Below are positions 41,903 to 50,370 of a stretch of 64,000 nucleotides of DNA, piece by piece. Under the pieces are notes generated by a model. That model did not search any database, had not been told where the DNA came from, and was given only the letters and a program-made list of their open reading frames with translations. The DNA is from Epilithonimonas mollis (GTDB taxonomy: Bacteria > Bacteroidota > Bacteroidia > Flavobacteriales > Weeksellaceae), in the NCBI RefSeq assembly GCF_900142325.1, contig NZ_FRAM01000001.1:930001-994000 (forward strand). The letters run 5' to 3'. Both the position numbers and the translations under genes were made by a program. The stretch's first letter is position 1. Every line of letters begins with the position of its first letter.

Positions 41903-43447
41903 GAGGCTGTCTCAAAAGGACAGTCTTTTTTTGTGCTTTGTTTAAAAATCCGATTTTTGAAGTTTTCTATTTTTGATTTTTTGAAAAACAAAGCTAAAAA
42001 AGTCAAAAAAACAGTCTATTTCAGGCTGCTTTTGCCATTTTTTTGAGATTATGGGCAATGGCGAGAATGCCGATTTCTACTTCGACCTTAGTTTTTCCTC
42101 GAAGCATAAAACGTTTAAAATTTTTGTTGTGTTTGAGCTCTGCAAAAACAGGTTCAACATCGTGACATCGCTGTTTTCGGAGTTTGATGCCTTTTTTGGT
42201 ATTGAGAAGTTTGAAAACCCTTTCCCTGATTTTTGCCAGCTTCGGATTGTTTTGAGAAGTGGTTATTTGTCCCGATTTTTGATCTTTTCTGAAGTAATTG
42301 TATTTAACATAAGATTTTATTTTCTTGTTTTTCAGTAGGTTATAGTTTTCTTCCGAACCGTAGCCTGCATCGGCAACGAGCTCTTTCGGAACTTTATGAT
42401 AGCTGTCTTCAAAACCTTTTAAATGAGACTCCAATGTTTTGGTATCCGTAGGATTGGGATGAATGGAATAATGTAAAATAAATTGTTTATTCGTAGAAAT
42501 CTGTAGATTATAGGCCGCTTTGAGTTGTCCGTTTCGCATATGATCCTCTTTCATCCGCATAAAAGTAGCATCTGTATCGGTCTTGGAATAAGAGTTTCTG
42601 GCTTGTAAAATCGCCTGTTGTTTTTTGTATTTATCCAAATTGTTTGCCCAGTTTTTATTGGCATAATTCAGTTTCTGGCGAACTTTCGAAGGTATTTTTT
42701 TATCCTTCAACACCTCGTTGATCTTGTCGATGGTTTGTGTTACTTTTTCTGAATCAATCTCTTTAAAATCGATGTTTTCAGTGTTTTGAAGCTCTTCTTT
42801 TGCCACACTTTCTGCATAATTCCAAAGTTCTTCCAGTTGCTCTGCAATTCTTAGCTGATGCTTCTTGATGGCTCTTCCCCAAACAAAAGTATAGCGGTTG
42901 GCATTGGCCTCTATCTTGGTCCCATCTACAAAAGTGGTTTCCAGGCTTACCAAACCTTCCTTCTCCAAAAGCAAAACAATTTGTGTAAAGATGGCTTTTA
43001 CTTCACCCTTTAATCGCTCGCTTCGAAACCTGTTCAAAGTATTATGATCAGGACGGCTCATCGCCGAAAGCCACATAAAATGGATGTTTTCCTTCAATGC
43101 CTGTTCCATTTTCCGGCTTGAATAAATGTTACTCAAATAACCATAAATCAATACTTTCAAAAGCATTTTCGGATGGTAAGACGATGTTCCTCCCGGTTTG
43201 TAGGTTTTGATTAAGTTTTTAATATCCAAACCATCGATAATGTTTGAAACTATTTTCACAGGATGCTTGTCATCAATCAACTCCGACAAATTCGGAGGAA
43301 AAAGCAAATTTTCTTTGGGATTGTAATCTTTAAAGACTACCTTTTAATTAATTAACACACAGCAATTTACAAAATTTGCTACAATTAGGAAAGCCTCGGC
43401 TTTCCTTTTTTGCATAAAAAAGGCTATCTCGCTTTTGAGACAGCCTC
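41903..43447. mobile_element. IS1182-type insertion sequence
   Basis: Both ends carry GAGGCTGTCTCAAAAG as inverted repeats, at 41903-41918 and the mirrored copy ending at 43447. The element is about 1545 bp and contains one transposase gene on the minus strand. A hairpin (AGGAAAGCCTCGGCTTTCCT, near 43388) lies upstream of the transposase. I find no clear target-site duplication at the flanks. Confidence 0.9.
42021..43307 (-). CDS. IS1182-type DDE transposase
   Basis: A 428-residue transposase. N-terminal FPPNLSELIDDKHPVKIVSN and SRPDHNTLNRFR are typical of IS1182-type and related IS5-like transposases. The DDE residues lie in TTFVDGTKIEANANRYTFVW, ELVADAGYGSEENY and DVEPVFAELKHNKNFKRF. The usual start with ATG is not present: the coding signal extends 12 codons upstream (KVVFKDYNPKEN) to a stop codon, and the first usable codon is TTG at 43307. 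The gene may start at TTG, or a start codon may have been lost, making activity doubtful. Confidence 0.9.
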   Translation of the reverse strand: MLFPPNLSELIDDKHPVKIVSNIIDGLDIKNLIKTYKPGGTSSYHPKMLLKVLIYGYLSNIYSSRKMEQALKENIHFMWLSAMSRPDHNTLNRFRSERLKGEVKAIFTQIVLLLEKEGLVSLETTFVDGTKIEANANRYTFVWGRAIKKHQLRIAEQLEELWNYAESVAKEELQNTENIDFKEIDSEKVTQTIDKINEVLKDKKIPSKVRQKLNYANKNWANNLDKYKKQQAILQARNSYSKTDTDATFMRMKEDHMRNGQLKAAYNLQISTNKQFILHYSIHPNPTDTKTLESHLKGFEDSYHKVPKELVADAGYGSEENYNLLKNKKIKSYVKYNYFRKDQKSGQITTSQNNPKLAKIRERVFKLLNTKKGIKLRKQRCHDVEPVFAELKHNKNFKRFMLRGKTKVEVEIGILAIAHNLKKMAKAA

Positions 43448-43455
43448 CTTTGTTT

Positions 43456-44328
43456 TTAATTTATCATTTCTACTACCTTACCACAGGTTAGCATTTGAGA
43501 ACCGTAATATGGATTTTTAACAGCTTCTTCCTTGCTCAGCCAATTTGCTCCTTTCCCGTTATTATACATTGGGCAATGCTGATAATATACAGGAATCTCC
43601 TGCTTTGATACCTTAGCCAACTCATACATATTATTAGAAAGCAAAACGAATGTTTCCCTTTGTTGGGCAACATTTTTTGAAGCAGCAATCTTTTCGGCAT
43701 TTGCAGTCAAGTCTTTCATCACTTTCATCCAAACGCTATGCTCCTTGGTAGAAAGTTTTGCCATTTCTACCGCTTTGATGGCTTTCACTAAATCGGCAGC
43801 TTTTGTGGATGAAGTGCCTGCATCAGTTTTTACCAAAGCATCTTTCACTGAAAAATAATTGTCAAAAACAGTTTTCAATTGTGGTAAATTTTGGGCATCG
43901 GTAGTTTTTGTTGTTGCCATTTCGTTGTGATTTGCGTGTTGATTTTTCATATCCATACCTGCGTCATTAGATTTTGCGACCGGCTTTAATTCCCTGCTGT
44001 ATTGACAACATCCTGAAAGTTTGGCATACACATCATCTGGAGCTAAAAACTTCTCGCTGTCATAGCCTGCCAAAGCGATACGTTTCAATATTTCGTCCTG
44101 ATTGGTCTTACCGCTATCATAAGTGAGTGTAGCCATTTTAGTGTCTTTATTCCATTCTACACTGGCTATCTTGTTCAAGTTGCCTGCTTTTTCGATAGTG
44201 GCTTTACACATACCGCAATTGCCGTAAATTTTTACGGTTTCTGTTTTCGCATTCTTGATTTGTGCGAAACTGTTTATTGATGATAGTAATACGGTAATTA
44301 CCATCACTATTTTTGATAATGATTTCAT
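43456..44328 (-). CDS. Periplasmic HMA-domain and DUF3347 copper protein
   Basis: The ATG at 44328 gives a signal peptide (MKSLSKIVMVITVLLSSINSFAQ); 22 residues of upstream frame are excluded. Residues about 28-95 form a heavy-metal-associated domain with IYGNCGMCKATIEKAG, the metal site being CGMC. The C-terminal half is a DUF3347 domain (FDNYFSVKDALVK ..., QHCPMYNNGKGANWLSKEEAVKNPYYGSQML), which in Bacteroidota is often found beside copper genes; the middle segment is Met/His-rich (MDMKNQHANHNEM). It probably binds Cu in the periplasm and hands it to the oxidase gene beyond the IS. Confidence 0.88.
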   Translation of the reverse strand: MKSLSKIVMVITVLLSSINSFAQIKNAKTETVKIYGNCGMCKATIEKAGNLNKIASVEWNKDTKMATLTYDSGKTNQDEILKRIALAGYDSEKFLAPDDVYAKLSGCCQYSRELKPVAKSNDAGMDMKNQHANHNEMATTKTTDAQNLPQLKTVFDNYFSVKDALVKTDAGTSSTKAADLVKAIKAVEMAKLSTKEHSVWMKVMKDLTANAEKIAASKNVAQQRETFVLLSNNMYELAKVSKQEIPVYYQHCPMYNNGKGANWLSKEEAVKNPYYGSQMLTCGKVVEMIN

Positions 44329-44423
44329 TTTGAAAATTTTTAATTTAATTAGAAATACAAAAGGGGTGCGAAAACCGGATTTGGTTTTCGACAAGACATA
44401 ACTTTGGCTGTAAAGCCTCCGTT

Positions 44424-44816
44424 TTAGCTTATTTTAGGCGGTTGCCAAATGGATGAGTAGCCTAAAGAATAGTAGGCTTGTTCAAACCCGAATTTTTGCT
44501 TTTTGTTTTCAGCAAAAGGGTCTGTTATATTTAAATCAATTGGTATTAATAAGCTGACAAAAGATGAAGAAGTACTGCATCTGCAAGAGCTGTGTTTACA
44601 ATTGCCATCGCAGTCGTTACCATCGTTACATTTTTTATCTGACTTGTGCTTGCAACTGTCTTTGTCGTGCAATTTATCAGATTTTTCTTCTGAGCAGGAC
44701 TTTTTTTCAGTGCTTGTTGATTTTTTGGAACAGGCATAGCTTTGAATAGGTATCAAAAAGAAACCCAAACAAAATAGTGTTATCACACTCGTATATATTC
44801 TTAAATTTGTCAACAC
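44424..44816 (-). CDS. Exported Cys/His-rich protein of the DUF6660 type
   Basis: A 130-residue protein with an N-terminal hydrophobic signal (VITLFCLGFFLIPIQSYACS). A Lys/Asp/Cys/His-rich middle (about residues 35-80) holds many paired cysteines such as CKHKSDKKC and CDGNCKHSSCRC. A short hydrophobic strand follows and the ending is SLGYSSIWQPPKIS. That ending also appears in the partial protein at the right edge of the window (DQIWQPPKI). The Cys/His richness and neighbours point to periplasmic or membrane-associated metal binding. Its exact role is unknown. Confidence 0.75.
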   Translation of the reverse strand: MLTNLRIYTSVITLFCLGFFLIPIQSYACSKKSTSTEKKSCSEEKSDKLHDKDSCKHKSDKKCNDGNDCDGNCKHSSCRCSTSSSFVSLLIPIDLNITDPFAENKKQKFGFEQAYYSLGYSSIWQPPKIS

Positions 44817-44884
44817 AACAAATTTACAAATAAAAATATATTTTCAACAGCTTAGCTATATATATTTCAATTTCTTAGTAAAAA

Positions 44885-46105
44885 TTAAAAATAGGTAGAA
44901 ATTCCAAAACTGAAGCCTGTCGTAGTTGATGAAGGATTTGCAAAAACATCTCTTTGTTTCTGAAATCTGTAATTAATTCTAAAAACAGTCTGTGCATTTG
45001 GTCTTAAACTAATTGCAGGCATTACACTCCATAGGTCATCTCCAATTTTGTTGTTATTTTCTCTAAAGTGGCCTACATTCCAGTCTATATATTCAAAACG
45101 GCATGCAACATTAACAACGGCTTTTTCCCAACCTAGAATTTTTCTTTTAACTATGGGTTGCACAATATCAAGAAATCCTCCATATTGTCTATCCCCATAT
45201 TGCTGTGTATAAGTTTCAGGAACATCTACTTTTACCCATGCCCATTCCGCAGTAATAAAAGTTCCCAAATTTGGAAGTGTATTATTATAATCCAATGCAA
45301 ATACTCTTACTCTTCTCTTATCATCGATCTGGAGACCATCATCCTGAAATTTATTGTAAATACCTCCCATATAAGAAACTCCAATCTCTCCTGCTTTTTT
45401 ATGTCTTGTAGCAATTTTGGCGGTTAAAAGAGGGATGCCGCTATTGATTCCTTCAAAACGTTCGGGATTACTTTTGGCAGCGGGCAAATAAGTTTTGTTC
45501 TGACTATTATCAATAATTGAATTATCAAAATTTCCGGAAAGATAGGCTTCATAGCCAATCATCCAATCTGCTTTATACATTTTTCCATATAACCCAAAGC
45601 CGGCGTTGCTAAATGTTGCAGGCAACATTTGTGTTGCTGATATAGGACGATCAGTAAATTCCCATTTCGGACCATCATGATTTTGGTTGAAAGCCCCAAT
45701 TGGATTCATGATAATTCCTCCTCGCAAATTAAGCAGGGGATTAAGCTCCACATCAATGGCAGCAAATTCAATATTAATCTCTTTACCACCTTCTTCCAAT
45801 TCTATTTCACTAAGAAATTTTATTTTGGACGAAATTGAAGAAGATACGAAAAGTGTCATTCTTCGTAATTGAAATTGATGTCCTTCTGATACGCCGTCGG
45901 TACTGATGTGCTGCCAGTTGAGTTCTGCATAGCCTCCGATAGAGACAGGTACTTTTCCTAGGCCTAAGAAAGGGCGTGTGTAGACAGCATCCATATTTAA
46001 AGATTGGGCGCTGTCTATAGGAATTCTTTTTAATAGCTCAGTATCGACCTGTGCTATGGTTGTTTGAAATATTAAAAATACAGTAAGGTAGAGGATTTTT
46101 TTCAT
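44885..46105 (-). CDS. Outer-membrane porin, OprO/OprP-like
   Basis: A 406-residue outer-membrane beta-barrel. It starts with a signal peptide (MKKILYLTVFLIFQTTIAQ), has GGYAELNWQHISTDGVSEGHQFQLRRMTLFVSSSISSKIKF (about residues 57-97; the pattern of first barrel strands in phosphate-selective porins), and ends with an aromatic-terminated strand (FSFGISTYF), the outer-membrane insertion signal. It is the last of three genes whose reading frames touch: the dihaem and Rieske genes precede it, with a 4-base ATGA overlap. The transported solute is unknown. Confidence 0.85.
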   Translation of the reverse strand: MKKILYLTVFLIFQTTIAQVDTELLKRIPIDSAQSLNMDAVYTRPFLGLGKVPVSIGGYAELNWQHISTDGVSEGHQFQLRRMTLFVSSSISSKIKFLSEIELEEGGKEINIEFAAIDVELNPLLNLRGGIIMNPIGAFNQNHDGPKWEFTDRPISATQMLPATFSNAGFGLYGKMYKADWMIGYEAYLSGNFDNSIIDNSQNKTYLPAAKSNPERFEGINSGIPLLTAKIATRHKKAGEIGVSYMGGIYNKFQDDGLQIDDKRRVRVFALDYNNTLPNLGTFITAEWAWVKVDVPETYTQQYGDRQYGGFLDIVQPIVKRKILGWEKAVVNVACRFEYIDWNVGHFRENNNKIGDDLWSVMPAISLRPNAQTVFRINYRFQKQRDVFANPSSTTTGFSFGISTYF

Positions 46106-46548
46106 ACGGGTTTCTTTAAAGAAATTTTCAAAAAATCGGATTCTATGTACAGCGGAAATTTTCTTAGTGCCCTATCAGCAGGACCGTTTTGTACATGCCC
46201 TTTATTGGTAAATTCGCTACCGTGTGCAGGACATTGGAGCTTGTCTCCAAACACTTGCAATTGGCTTCCCTGATGGCTACATTGCATCCATAATGCCTCG
46301 TATTGGGTTTCTGAAAAACGAAATACGCAGATAGGATATTTCAGGATATCATTTTGAATGATGACATAAGAACGTTTTTTATCTGGATATTTTGCTTCCA
46401 CAAAATCTACCAAAGGCAATATAATGTAATCTTCTTCAATTGTTCCAGCAACTATTTTATTGCTTATACACCCTGAAAGAACGATAGGAAGTGCTGTAAT
46501 CCCCAAACAGGCAAAACCACATTTTTTTATAAATTCAAGTCTATCCAC
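46102..46548 (-). CDS. Rieske [2Fe-2S] lipoprotein
   Basis: A 148-residue protein with an N-terminal hydrophobic signal and lipobox-like LSGC near residue 26. The cluster motif is intact: CSHQGSQLQVF and CPAHGSEF supply two Cys and two His. The C-terminus (RKFPLYIESDFLKISL) is a typical Rieske ending. It would transfer electrons at the periplasmic face of the membrane. It is two bases after the dihaem protein gene and overlaps the porin start, so it probably passes electrons to or from the dihaem partner; the full pathway is not known. Confidence 0.9.
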   Translation of the reverse strand: MDRLEFIKKCGFACLGITALPIVLSGCISNKIVAGTIEEDYIILPLVDFVEAKYPDKKRSYVIIQNDILKYPICVFRFSETQYEALWMQCSHQGSQLQVFGDKLQCPAHGSEFTNKGHVQNGPADRALRKFPLYIESDFLKISLKKPV

Positions 46549-46550
46549 TT

Positions 46551-47753
46551 TTATAATGATTTTAAAAATTTAATAATAGCTTCTTTCTCCTGAGATAATA
46601 ACTGCATGTATTTATTTTTGCTATTTGTAGCTTCTCCACCATGCAGTTGTATAGCTTCCTCTATACTTTTTGCTCTACCATCATGCATTAGGGAATATTG
46701 CCCCCCTTGTGATTTTGGTGATAAACCCAGTCCCCACAATGCAGGAGTACGCCATTCATAGGTCTTTGCAGATCCTTCTGTATATCCATCATCCAAAGCA
46801 TTGCCCATATCATGAAGCAATAGATCTGTGTATGGGTAAAACTTTTTATTTGATAATGCTGAAATTGAAGATGATGAAGTTTTTAATTCCGAGACATGGC
46901 ATTTAATGCAACTTATTTGGGTAAATAGAGCCTGCCCCTGCTTAACACTATTGTTTTCTGGATCTCGTTGAATCGGCGTTTTTAATGTACGCAGATAAAA
47001 TACGACATCTGCAATGGTTTTGTCAGAGACCTCTGGGTCAATGTTCATTCCTGAATAAACATCTTGAGGATTAAATGTTGAAGCAATGCCCATATCTTGA
47101 TTATAGGCATTAACAGTCTGTTGATGTAAACTGTATGTGGATGCTTTTTTACCAAATCGTCCGATATACTTCCCTCCTTTTGGGATCGCAAAAGGAAATG
47201 GCGCTTGATATGCTGGAAGCACTATGTAATTTGGAACTCCTGAAATCCCATCATTATCTGCATCAAAAGGATCAGCCATTGCCAAGATATCTGTATCGGA
47301 CACCAATTCAATAAAACCCAATCCTGTATTTGCAGGCGGAGTAAATTTGGAAAATGTCGCTCCGAAAGGAATTGTCTCCGGAGTATAACCCGGTATCGCT
47401 CTATTCTGTAATTGGGGACCACCTAAATGTAAAAATAAATTACCCGTTTCGTCAACCTGACCAAAACGAGTCAGCGTAGAAAAAGGCGTGCCCTTTCCGT
47501 CACCGGCATGGCAACTGCCGCAACTTGTTGCTACAAATGTAGGCCCAAGCCCTTTTTCAACTGTGAAAATTTCATCATTAAAAGCAATATCTCCTTTCAA
47601 AAATTGCTGGTTTTCAGCGTAGGACAAACCCTCAATCGGACCGTCTAATAATTCGCCTTCGTCTATTGCTTCCGGATGGAGGTTATCACAAGCCTGCACG
47701 ATAATAAAAACAAGATAGCAAAGTACAACAACAGATAAATATCTTTTACTCAC
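46551..47753 (-). CDS. Dihaem oxidoreductase-like lipoprotein (DUF1111 family)
   Basis: I place the start at the GTG at 47753, giving MSKRYLSVVVLCYLVFIIVQACDN, a lipoprotein signal with lipobox before ACD; the longer TTG frame runs into the promoter. Two c-type haem motifs are seen: CGSCHAGDGKG and CIKCHVSEL. Flanking patterns such as GLGPTFVATSC, LGLSPKSQGGQYSLMHDGRA and EEAIQLHGGEA match the dihaem thiol-oxidoreductase-like family (DUF1111). Bacteroidota homologues often sit in iron-responsive loci. It is the first gene of the dihaem/Rieske/porin operon. Confidence 0.87.
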   Translation of the reverse strand: MSKRYLSVVVLCYLVFIIVQACDNLHPEAIDEGELLDGPIEGLSYAENQQFLKGDIAFNDEIFTVEKGLGPTFVATSCGSCHAGDGKGTPFSTLTRFGQVDETGNLFLHLGGPQLQNRAIPGYTPETIPFGATFSKFTPPANTGLGFIELVSDTDILAMADPFDADNDGISGVPNYIVLPAYQAPFPFAIPKGGKYIGRFGKKASTYSLHQQTVNAYNQDMGIASTFNPQDVYSGMNIDPEVSDKTIADVVFYLRTLKTPIQRDPENNSVKQGQALFTQISCIKCHVSELKTSSSSISALSNKKFYPYTDLLLHDMGNALDDGYTEGSAKTYEWRTPALWGLGLSPKSQGGQYSLMHDGRAKSIEEAIQLHGGEATNSKNKYMQLLSQEKEAIIKFLKSL

Positions 47754-47767
47754 GATTATTTTTTTTT

Positions 47768-47775
47768 CAAATATA
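47768..47775 (-). promoter_or_regulatory. -7 promoter element of the dihaem operon
   Basis: The minus strand reads TATATTTG, partly inside the palindrome at 47770-47813, with the GTG start 14 bases downstream. Confidence 0.6.
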
Positions 47776-47813
47776 AACAAATTGTTAGACTAATCTAACA
47801 ATTTGTTTATATT
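47770..47813. promoter_or_regulatory. 44-bp perfect palindrome over the dihaem promoter, probable operator
   Basis: Two 20-base arms match exactly with a 4-base centre (CTAA, 47790-47793). The core GTTAGACTAATCTAAC resembles the shape of DtxR/IdeR-class operators (TTAGGTTAG..CTAACCTAA). Overlap with the -7 element is the expected position for a repressor site. Confidence 0.75.
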
Positions 47814-47964
47814 AATCTAATTTTATTGTAATATTTAATCTGGATTTCGGTTTTTGAACTTTTATCTTATTTAACACATAGTCATATTCCAAAAATTTTA
47901 AAAGTGTTCTACTCAGAGTAATCTAATGGAAGATTTTTATAGTGTAAGAAACGAAGGTATAATT
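47814..47964. other. Intergenic stretch, no gene
   Basis: AT-rich sequence between the palindrome and the IS-like repeat. A short plus-strand frame (MEDFYSVRNEGIILSK..., from about 47926) is too short to support. Confidence 0.5.
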
Positions 47965-48049
47965 CTGTCCAAACTTTTTTTGGCGAGGCATACAATTAAT
48001 TACTAGATTAAAAAAGCAAAGAGGCTGTCCGAAAAGTTTGGACAGCCTC
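47965..48049. repeat. IS-end-like hairpin and inverted repeats
   Basis: GAGGCTGTCC (48021-48030) and GGACAGCCTC (48040-48049) form a perfect 10-bp stem. CTGTCCAAACTTTT (47965-47978) is the inverse of 48032-48045. The outer word GAGGCTGTC is shared with the ends of the IS at 41903-43447, so this may be a remnant of related IS ends or a small non-autonomous element. Confidence 0.6.
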
Positions 48050-48150
48050 AATTTTTGCTGGTTCTATTCTTACCCCAATACAGGAGGAGTATATGAATAT
48101 TTGATTCTCAGAAGGTGTATCTGACTTTTAGGTCACTTCCTTTTGCTTTT

Positions 48151-49227
48151 TTAATCTTCTATAATAAATTTTGTATTGCTATTATCTAATTTAAGAAAAT
48201 AAACTCCTTTTGGTAGACTTTTCAAATTAACTGTATTCCCATTCTCGAATGGTTTTTCAATTGTTTGAACATTTTGTCCAGCAGAATTAATAATTAATGC
48301 AATTTTAAATTTTTTCAAATCTTTTTCGCCAGTTACTCTTAAAACATTTCCTCTAACTGGATTTGGCACAATGGTTAGATTTTTAGATATTGAAACATCA
48401 TCTACAGCCATAAAAGCTCCCCAAATCAGCGCAACAAATTCAGGGCGGTCTATATATGGATTCCTATTTCCCTGATATGTGAAAGCTGCATTATTTCGTG
48501 CTATTTCAAAAGCTGAGACTGGATCTCCATCATTCCACGCAAGTAATTGTTTGAGTTCCCAAGTTTGAAGACCTGGAAATGCCGAAGAGCCTAAAATGTT
48601 TCCACTGCTGAAACCAGAAAGTTGTGTTTCATATCTTGTTACAAAATATAAAATCATTCTTGCAATATCTCCCTTAAATTCATCTATTGGTTCAAAAACA
48701 GTACCTGCGTAGCCCGCGGAAGCCGAACTTCCTAATTTTGAACCATTTAATGAAGTAAAGGAAACCGTTCCTACTTTTCCAAATGGGTAATTTGATCGCA
48801 TTCCGTTTACCTTGCCATCAGTTGGTGTCACAAAATGGACATCTGATCTCATTGGTAAGTTTTGGTTAAATAAGCTTTGTGGTACTACATGCTCCCTATT
48901 ATAACAATCGCCTTCACTGCTGTAATTACCACACTGGTTAGAACCGTGGTTATAGTTGTATGGATCTGATCCAAGTGGATTTTCTGAATACATATCCATT
49001 ACAGTTCCGTCGTTTTCATAAAAATAATCTCGGTCTGTAGTTTGAAATGCATTTAATAATCCTGCATACCCTTTGTCTTGGTGCCCATTGGTAATTATTG
49101 TTTTAAGTTTTGATTTTAGGGTTGCTCCAGAAAGACCTGCTGTTCCGTCATAATAATTCGTTGGTGCTTGTGCAGAGATTGTACAAAATACAAAGCCCGT
49201 CAAAAGATTTAGTAATAATTTTTTCAT
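48151..49227 (-). CDS. Secreted endonuclease I with T9SS sorting domain
   Basis: A 358-residue exported nuclease. The signal peptide is MKKLLLNLLTGFVFCTISAQ. The endonuclease I family motif is DCYNREHVVPQSLF (His of the beta-beta-alpha metal site) followed by HFVTPTDGKVNGMRSNYPFG. Further on, ARMILYFVTRYE and NPYIDRPEFVALIWG match the family. The last 75 residues are a T9SS type A sorting domain (IVPNPVRGNVL ... LPKGVYFLKLDNSN). It would degrade extracellular DNA or RNA for nutrients. The gene stands alone after an intergenic stretch with a small tandem repeat. Confidence 0.93.
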   Translation of the reverse strand: MKKLLLNLLTGFVFCTISAQAPTNYYDGTAGLSGATLKSKLKTIITNGHQDKGYAGLLNAFQTTDRDYFYENDGTVMDMYSENPLGSDPYNYNHGSNQCGNYSSEGDCYNREHVVPQSLFNQNLPMRSDVHFVTPTDGKVNGMRSNYPFGKVGTVSFTSLNGSKLGSSASAGYAGTVFEPIDEFKGDIARMILYFVTRYETQLSGFSSGNILGSSAFPGLQTWELKQLLAWNDGDPVSAFEIARNNAAFTYQGNRNPYIDRPEFVALIWGAFMAVDDVSISKNLTIVPNPVRGNVLRVTGEKDLKKFKIALIINSAGQNVQTIEKPFENGNTVNLKSLPKGVYFLKLDNSNTKFIIED

Positions 49228-49276
49228 GCTAATGTTAAAAAATAAAAGGTTTATAAAAGTTGTTTGAATGAATTTT

Positions 49277-49318
49277 TGTTTGGAAAATATTGTTTGGAGA
49301 ATATTGTTTGGAGAATAC
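49277..49318. repeat. Three tandem copies of a 14-bp unit
   Basis: TGTTTGGAAAATAT, TGTTTGGAGAATAT and TGTTTGGAGAATAC run back to back upstream of the endonuclease gene. Confidence 0.9.
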
Positions 49319-49355
49319 TTAATTTTTATTCAGAAAATGATACATTGTATTTTAA

Positions 49356-49550
49356 TTATTTAGAGTGTGTTTGATGGTTAGATGGTCTGGGATGAATTTT
49401 TGTATACTTAATACTAAATTTATAAGTCTGATGTATTATTAGCAAAAGAAAAAAAAGGGCACAACAGATTAGATAAAAGATATCCTTGGATGAAACCCTA
49501 TGTTTACTATTACGTATTGCTTTTCTTTTTAATGTCCTTTTAAAACTCAT
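49356..49550 (-). CDS. Possible small membrane protein, 64 residues
   Basis: The frame starts MSFKRTLKRKAIRNSKHRV, strongly basic, then has one hydrophobic helix (IFYLICCALFFLLLIIHQTY) and a basic tail. It begins 10 bases after the PAP2 phosphatase stop, which suggests co-transcription. I do not recognise the family, and with AT-rich DNA a chance frame is possible. The positive N-terminus and single helix would place it in the inner membrane. Confidence 0.4.
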   Translation of the reverse strand: MSFKRTLKRKAIRNSKHRVSSKDIFYLICCALFFLLLIIHQTYKFSIKYTKIHPRPSNHQTHSK

Positions 49551-49560
49551 TACATTACTT

Positions 49561-50370
49561 TTAAAAGGACAATTGATAGTTTAGCCCCATTATATTCGTT
49601 TTATCAAATTTTTGATAAAATGGCGAAATCATAGAAGCAGACTTACCCTTGCTGATGTTAAACAAAGAATTGATTTTGGGATATAACCAATAAGCTATTT
49701 CTGTTGACAATATCCCAACTCCAGCGCCTGCAAATACATCAGTTACCCAATGTTTGTTATTAATTACCCGGTATACACTTGTAAAAACCGCAAATGAATA
49801 TCCCGATATTCCAAGCCAGTAATTGGTGTCCTTATATTCACGGAATAAAAAGTGGGCAGTCGAAAAGGCAACAGCAGCATGTCCCGAAGGAAACGACATA
49901 TTATTGGATTTATCAGGTCGTTCTTCTCCGATTAATTTCTTACTTGGAAGTACAATAGCCGCTGTCAAAGCCTGGCTGGTTGCAAAAATAATTGTTCTTT
50001 CTTTAAAATTATGTTTACCCTTCATTCCTGCTATATTCAAGGCATACACCATTGCAGCAGGGACGTACTGTGTATAATTATCCAGCTTTGAATTGGACAA
50101 ATTATGTTCATTCACTTCTCCCCTAACATCACGATCTATTTCTTTCATCTCAGGAACAACAAAACTGATGGCACCGACTGTAATCAAGCTTGCCGGGATA
50201 ATTAATTTCTTGTAACTTAATTGATGATGTTTCAGATCAGATACTTCTAAAGAATCATAGTAATCTAGAGTATTTAACTTCAGACTGTCTTGTGCTGAGG
50301 CTAAACAACAAATCTGCATCAATATTATGAGCATATATTTTTTGAAAAAATTTGTCATGGGAATATGCAT
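49561..50370 (-). CDS. PAP2-family membrane phosphatase
   Basis: A 269-residue protein of the PAP2/acid phosphatase type. The three-part active site is complete: KLIGEERPD (K-x6-RP pattern), SFPSGHAAVAFS (PSGH) and VYRVINNKHWVTDVFAG (R-x5-H-x3-D). An N-terminal hydrophobic segment acts as signal or anchor, and further membrane helices surround the motifs. Such enzymes dephosphorylate undecaprenyl pyrophosphate or lipid A, for example; the substrate cannot be assigned. Start: ATG at 50370, with an alternative at 50358. It may form a unit with the following small membrane protein. Confidence 0.9.
   Translation of the reverse strand: MHIPMTNFFKKYMLIILMQICCLASAQDSLKLNTLDYYDSLEVSDLKHHQLSYKKLIIPASLITVGAISFVVPEMKEIDRDVRGEVNEHNLSNSKLDNYTQYVPAAMVYALNIAGMKGKHNFKERTIIFATSQALTAAIVLPSKKLIGEERPDKSNNMSFPSGHAAVAFSTAHFLFREYKDTNYWLGISGYSFAVFTSVYRVINNKHWVTDVFAGAGVGILSTEIAYWLYPKINSLFNISKGKSASMISPFYQKFDKTNIMGLNYQLSF

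Noticed and set aside
41871-41915. Longer N-terminus of the multicopper oxidase (MRQPLFSN...)
   Set aside because: Those codons lie in and next to the IS inverted repeat; the signal peptide starts at 41870.
41893-43457. Target-site duplication of the IS
   Set aside because: The bases beside the two inverted repeats do not match beyond chance.
47754-47780. TTG start for the dihaem protein
   Set aside because: It falls in the palindrome and promoter; GTG at 47753 gives a proper lipoprotein signal.
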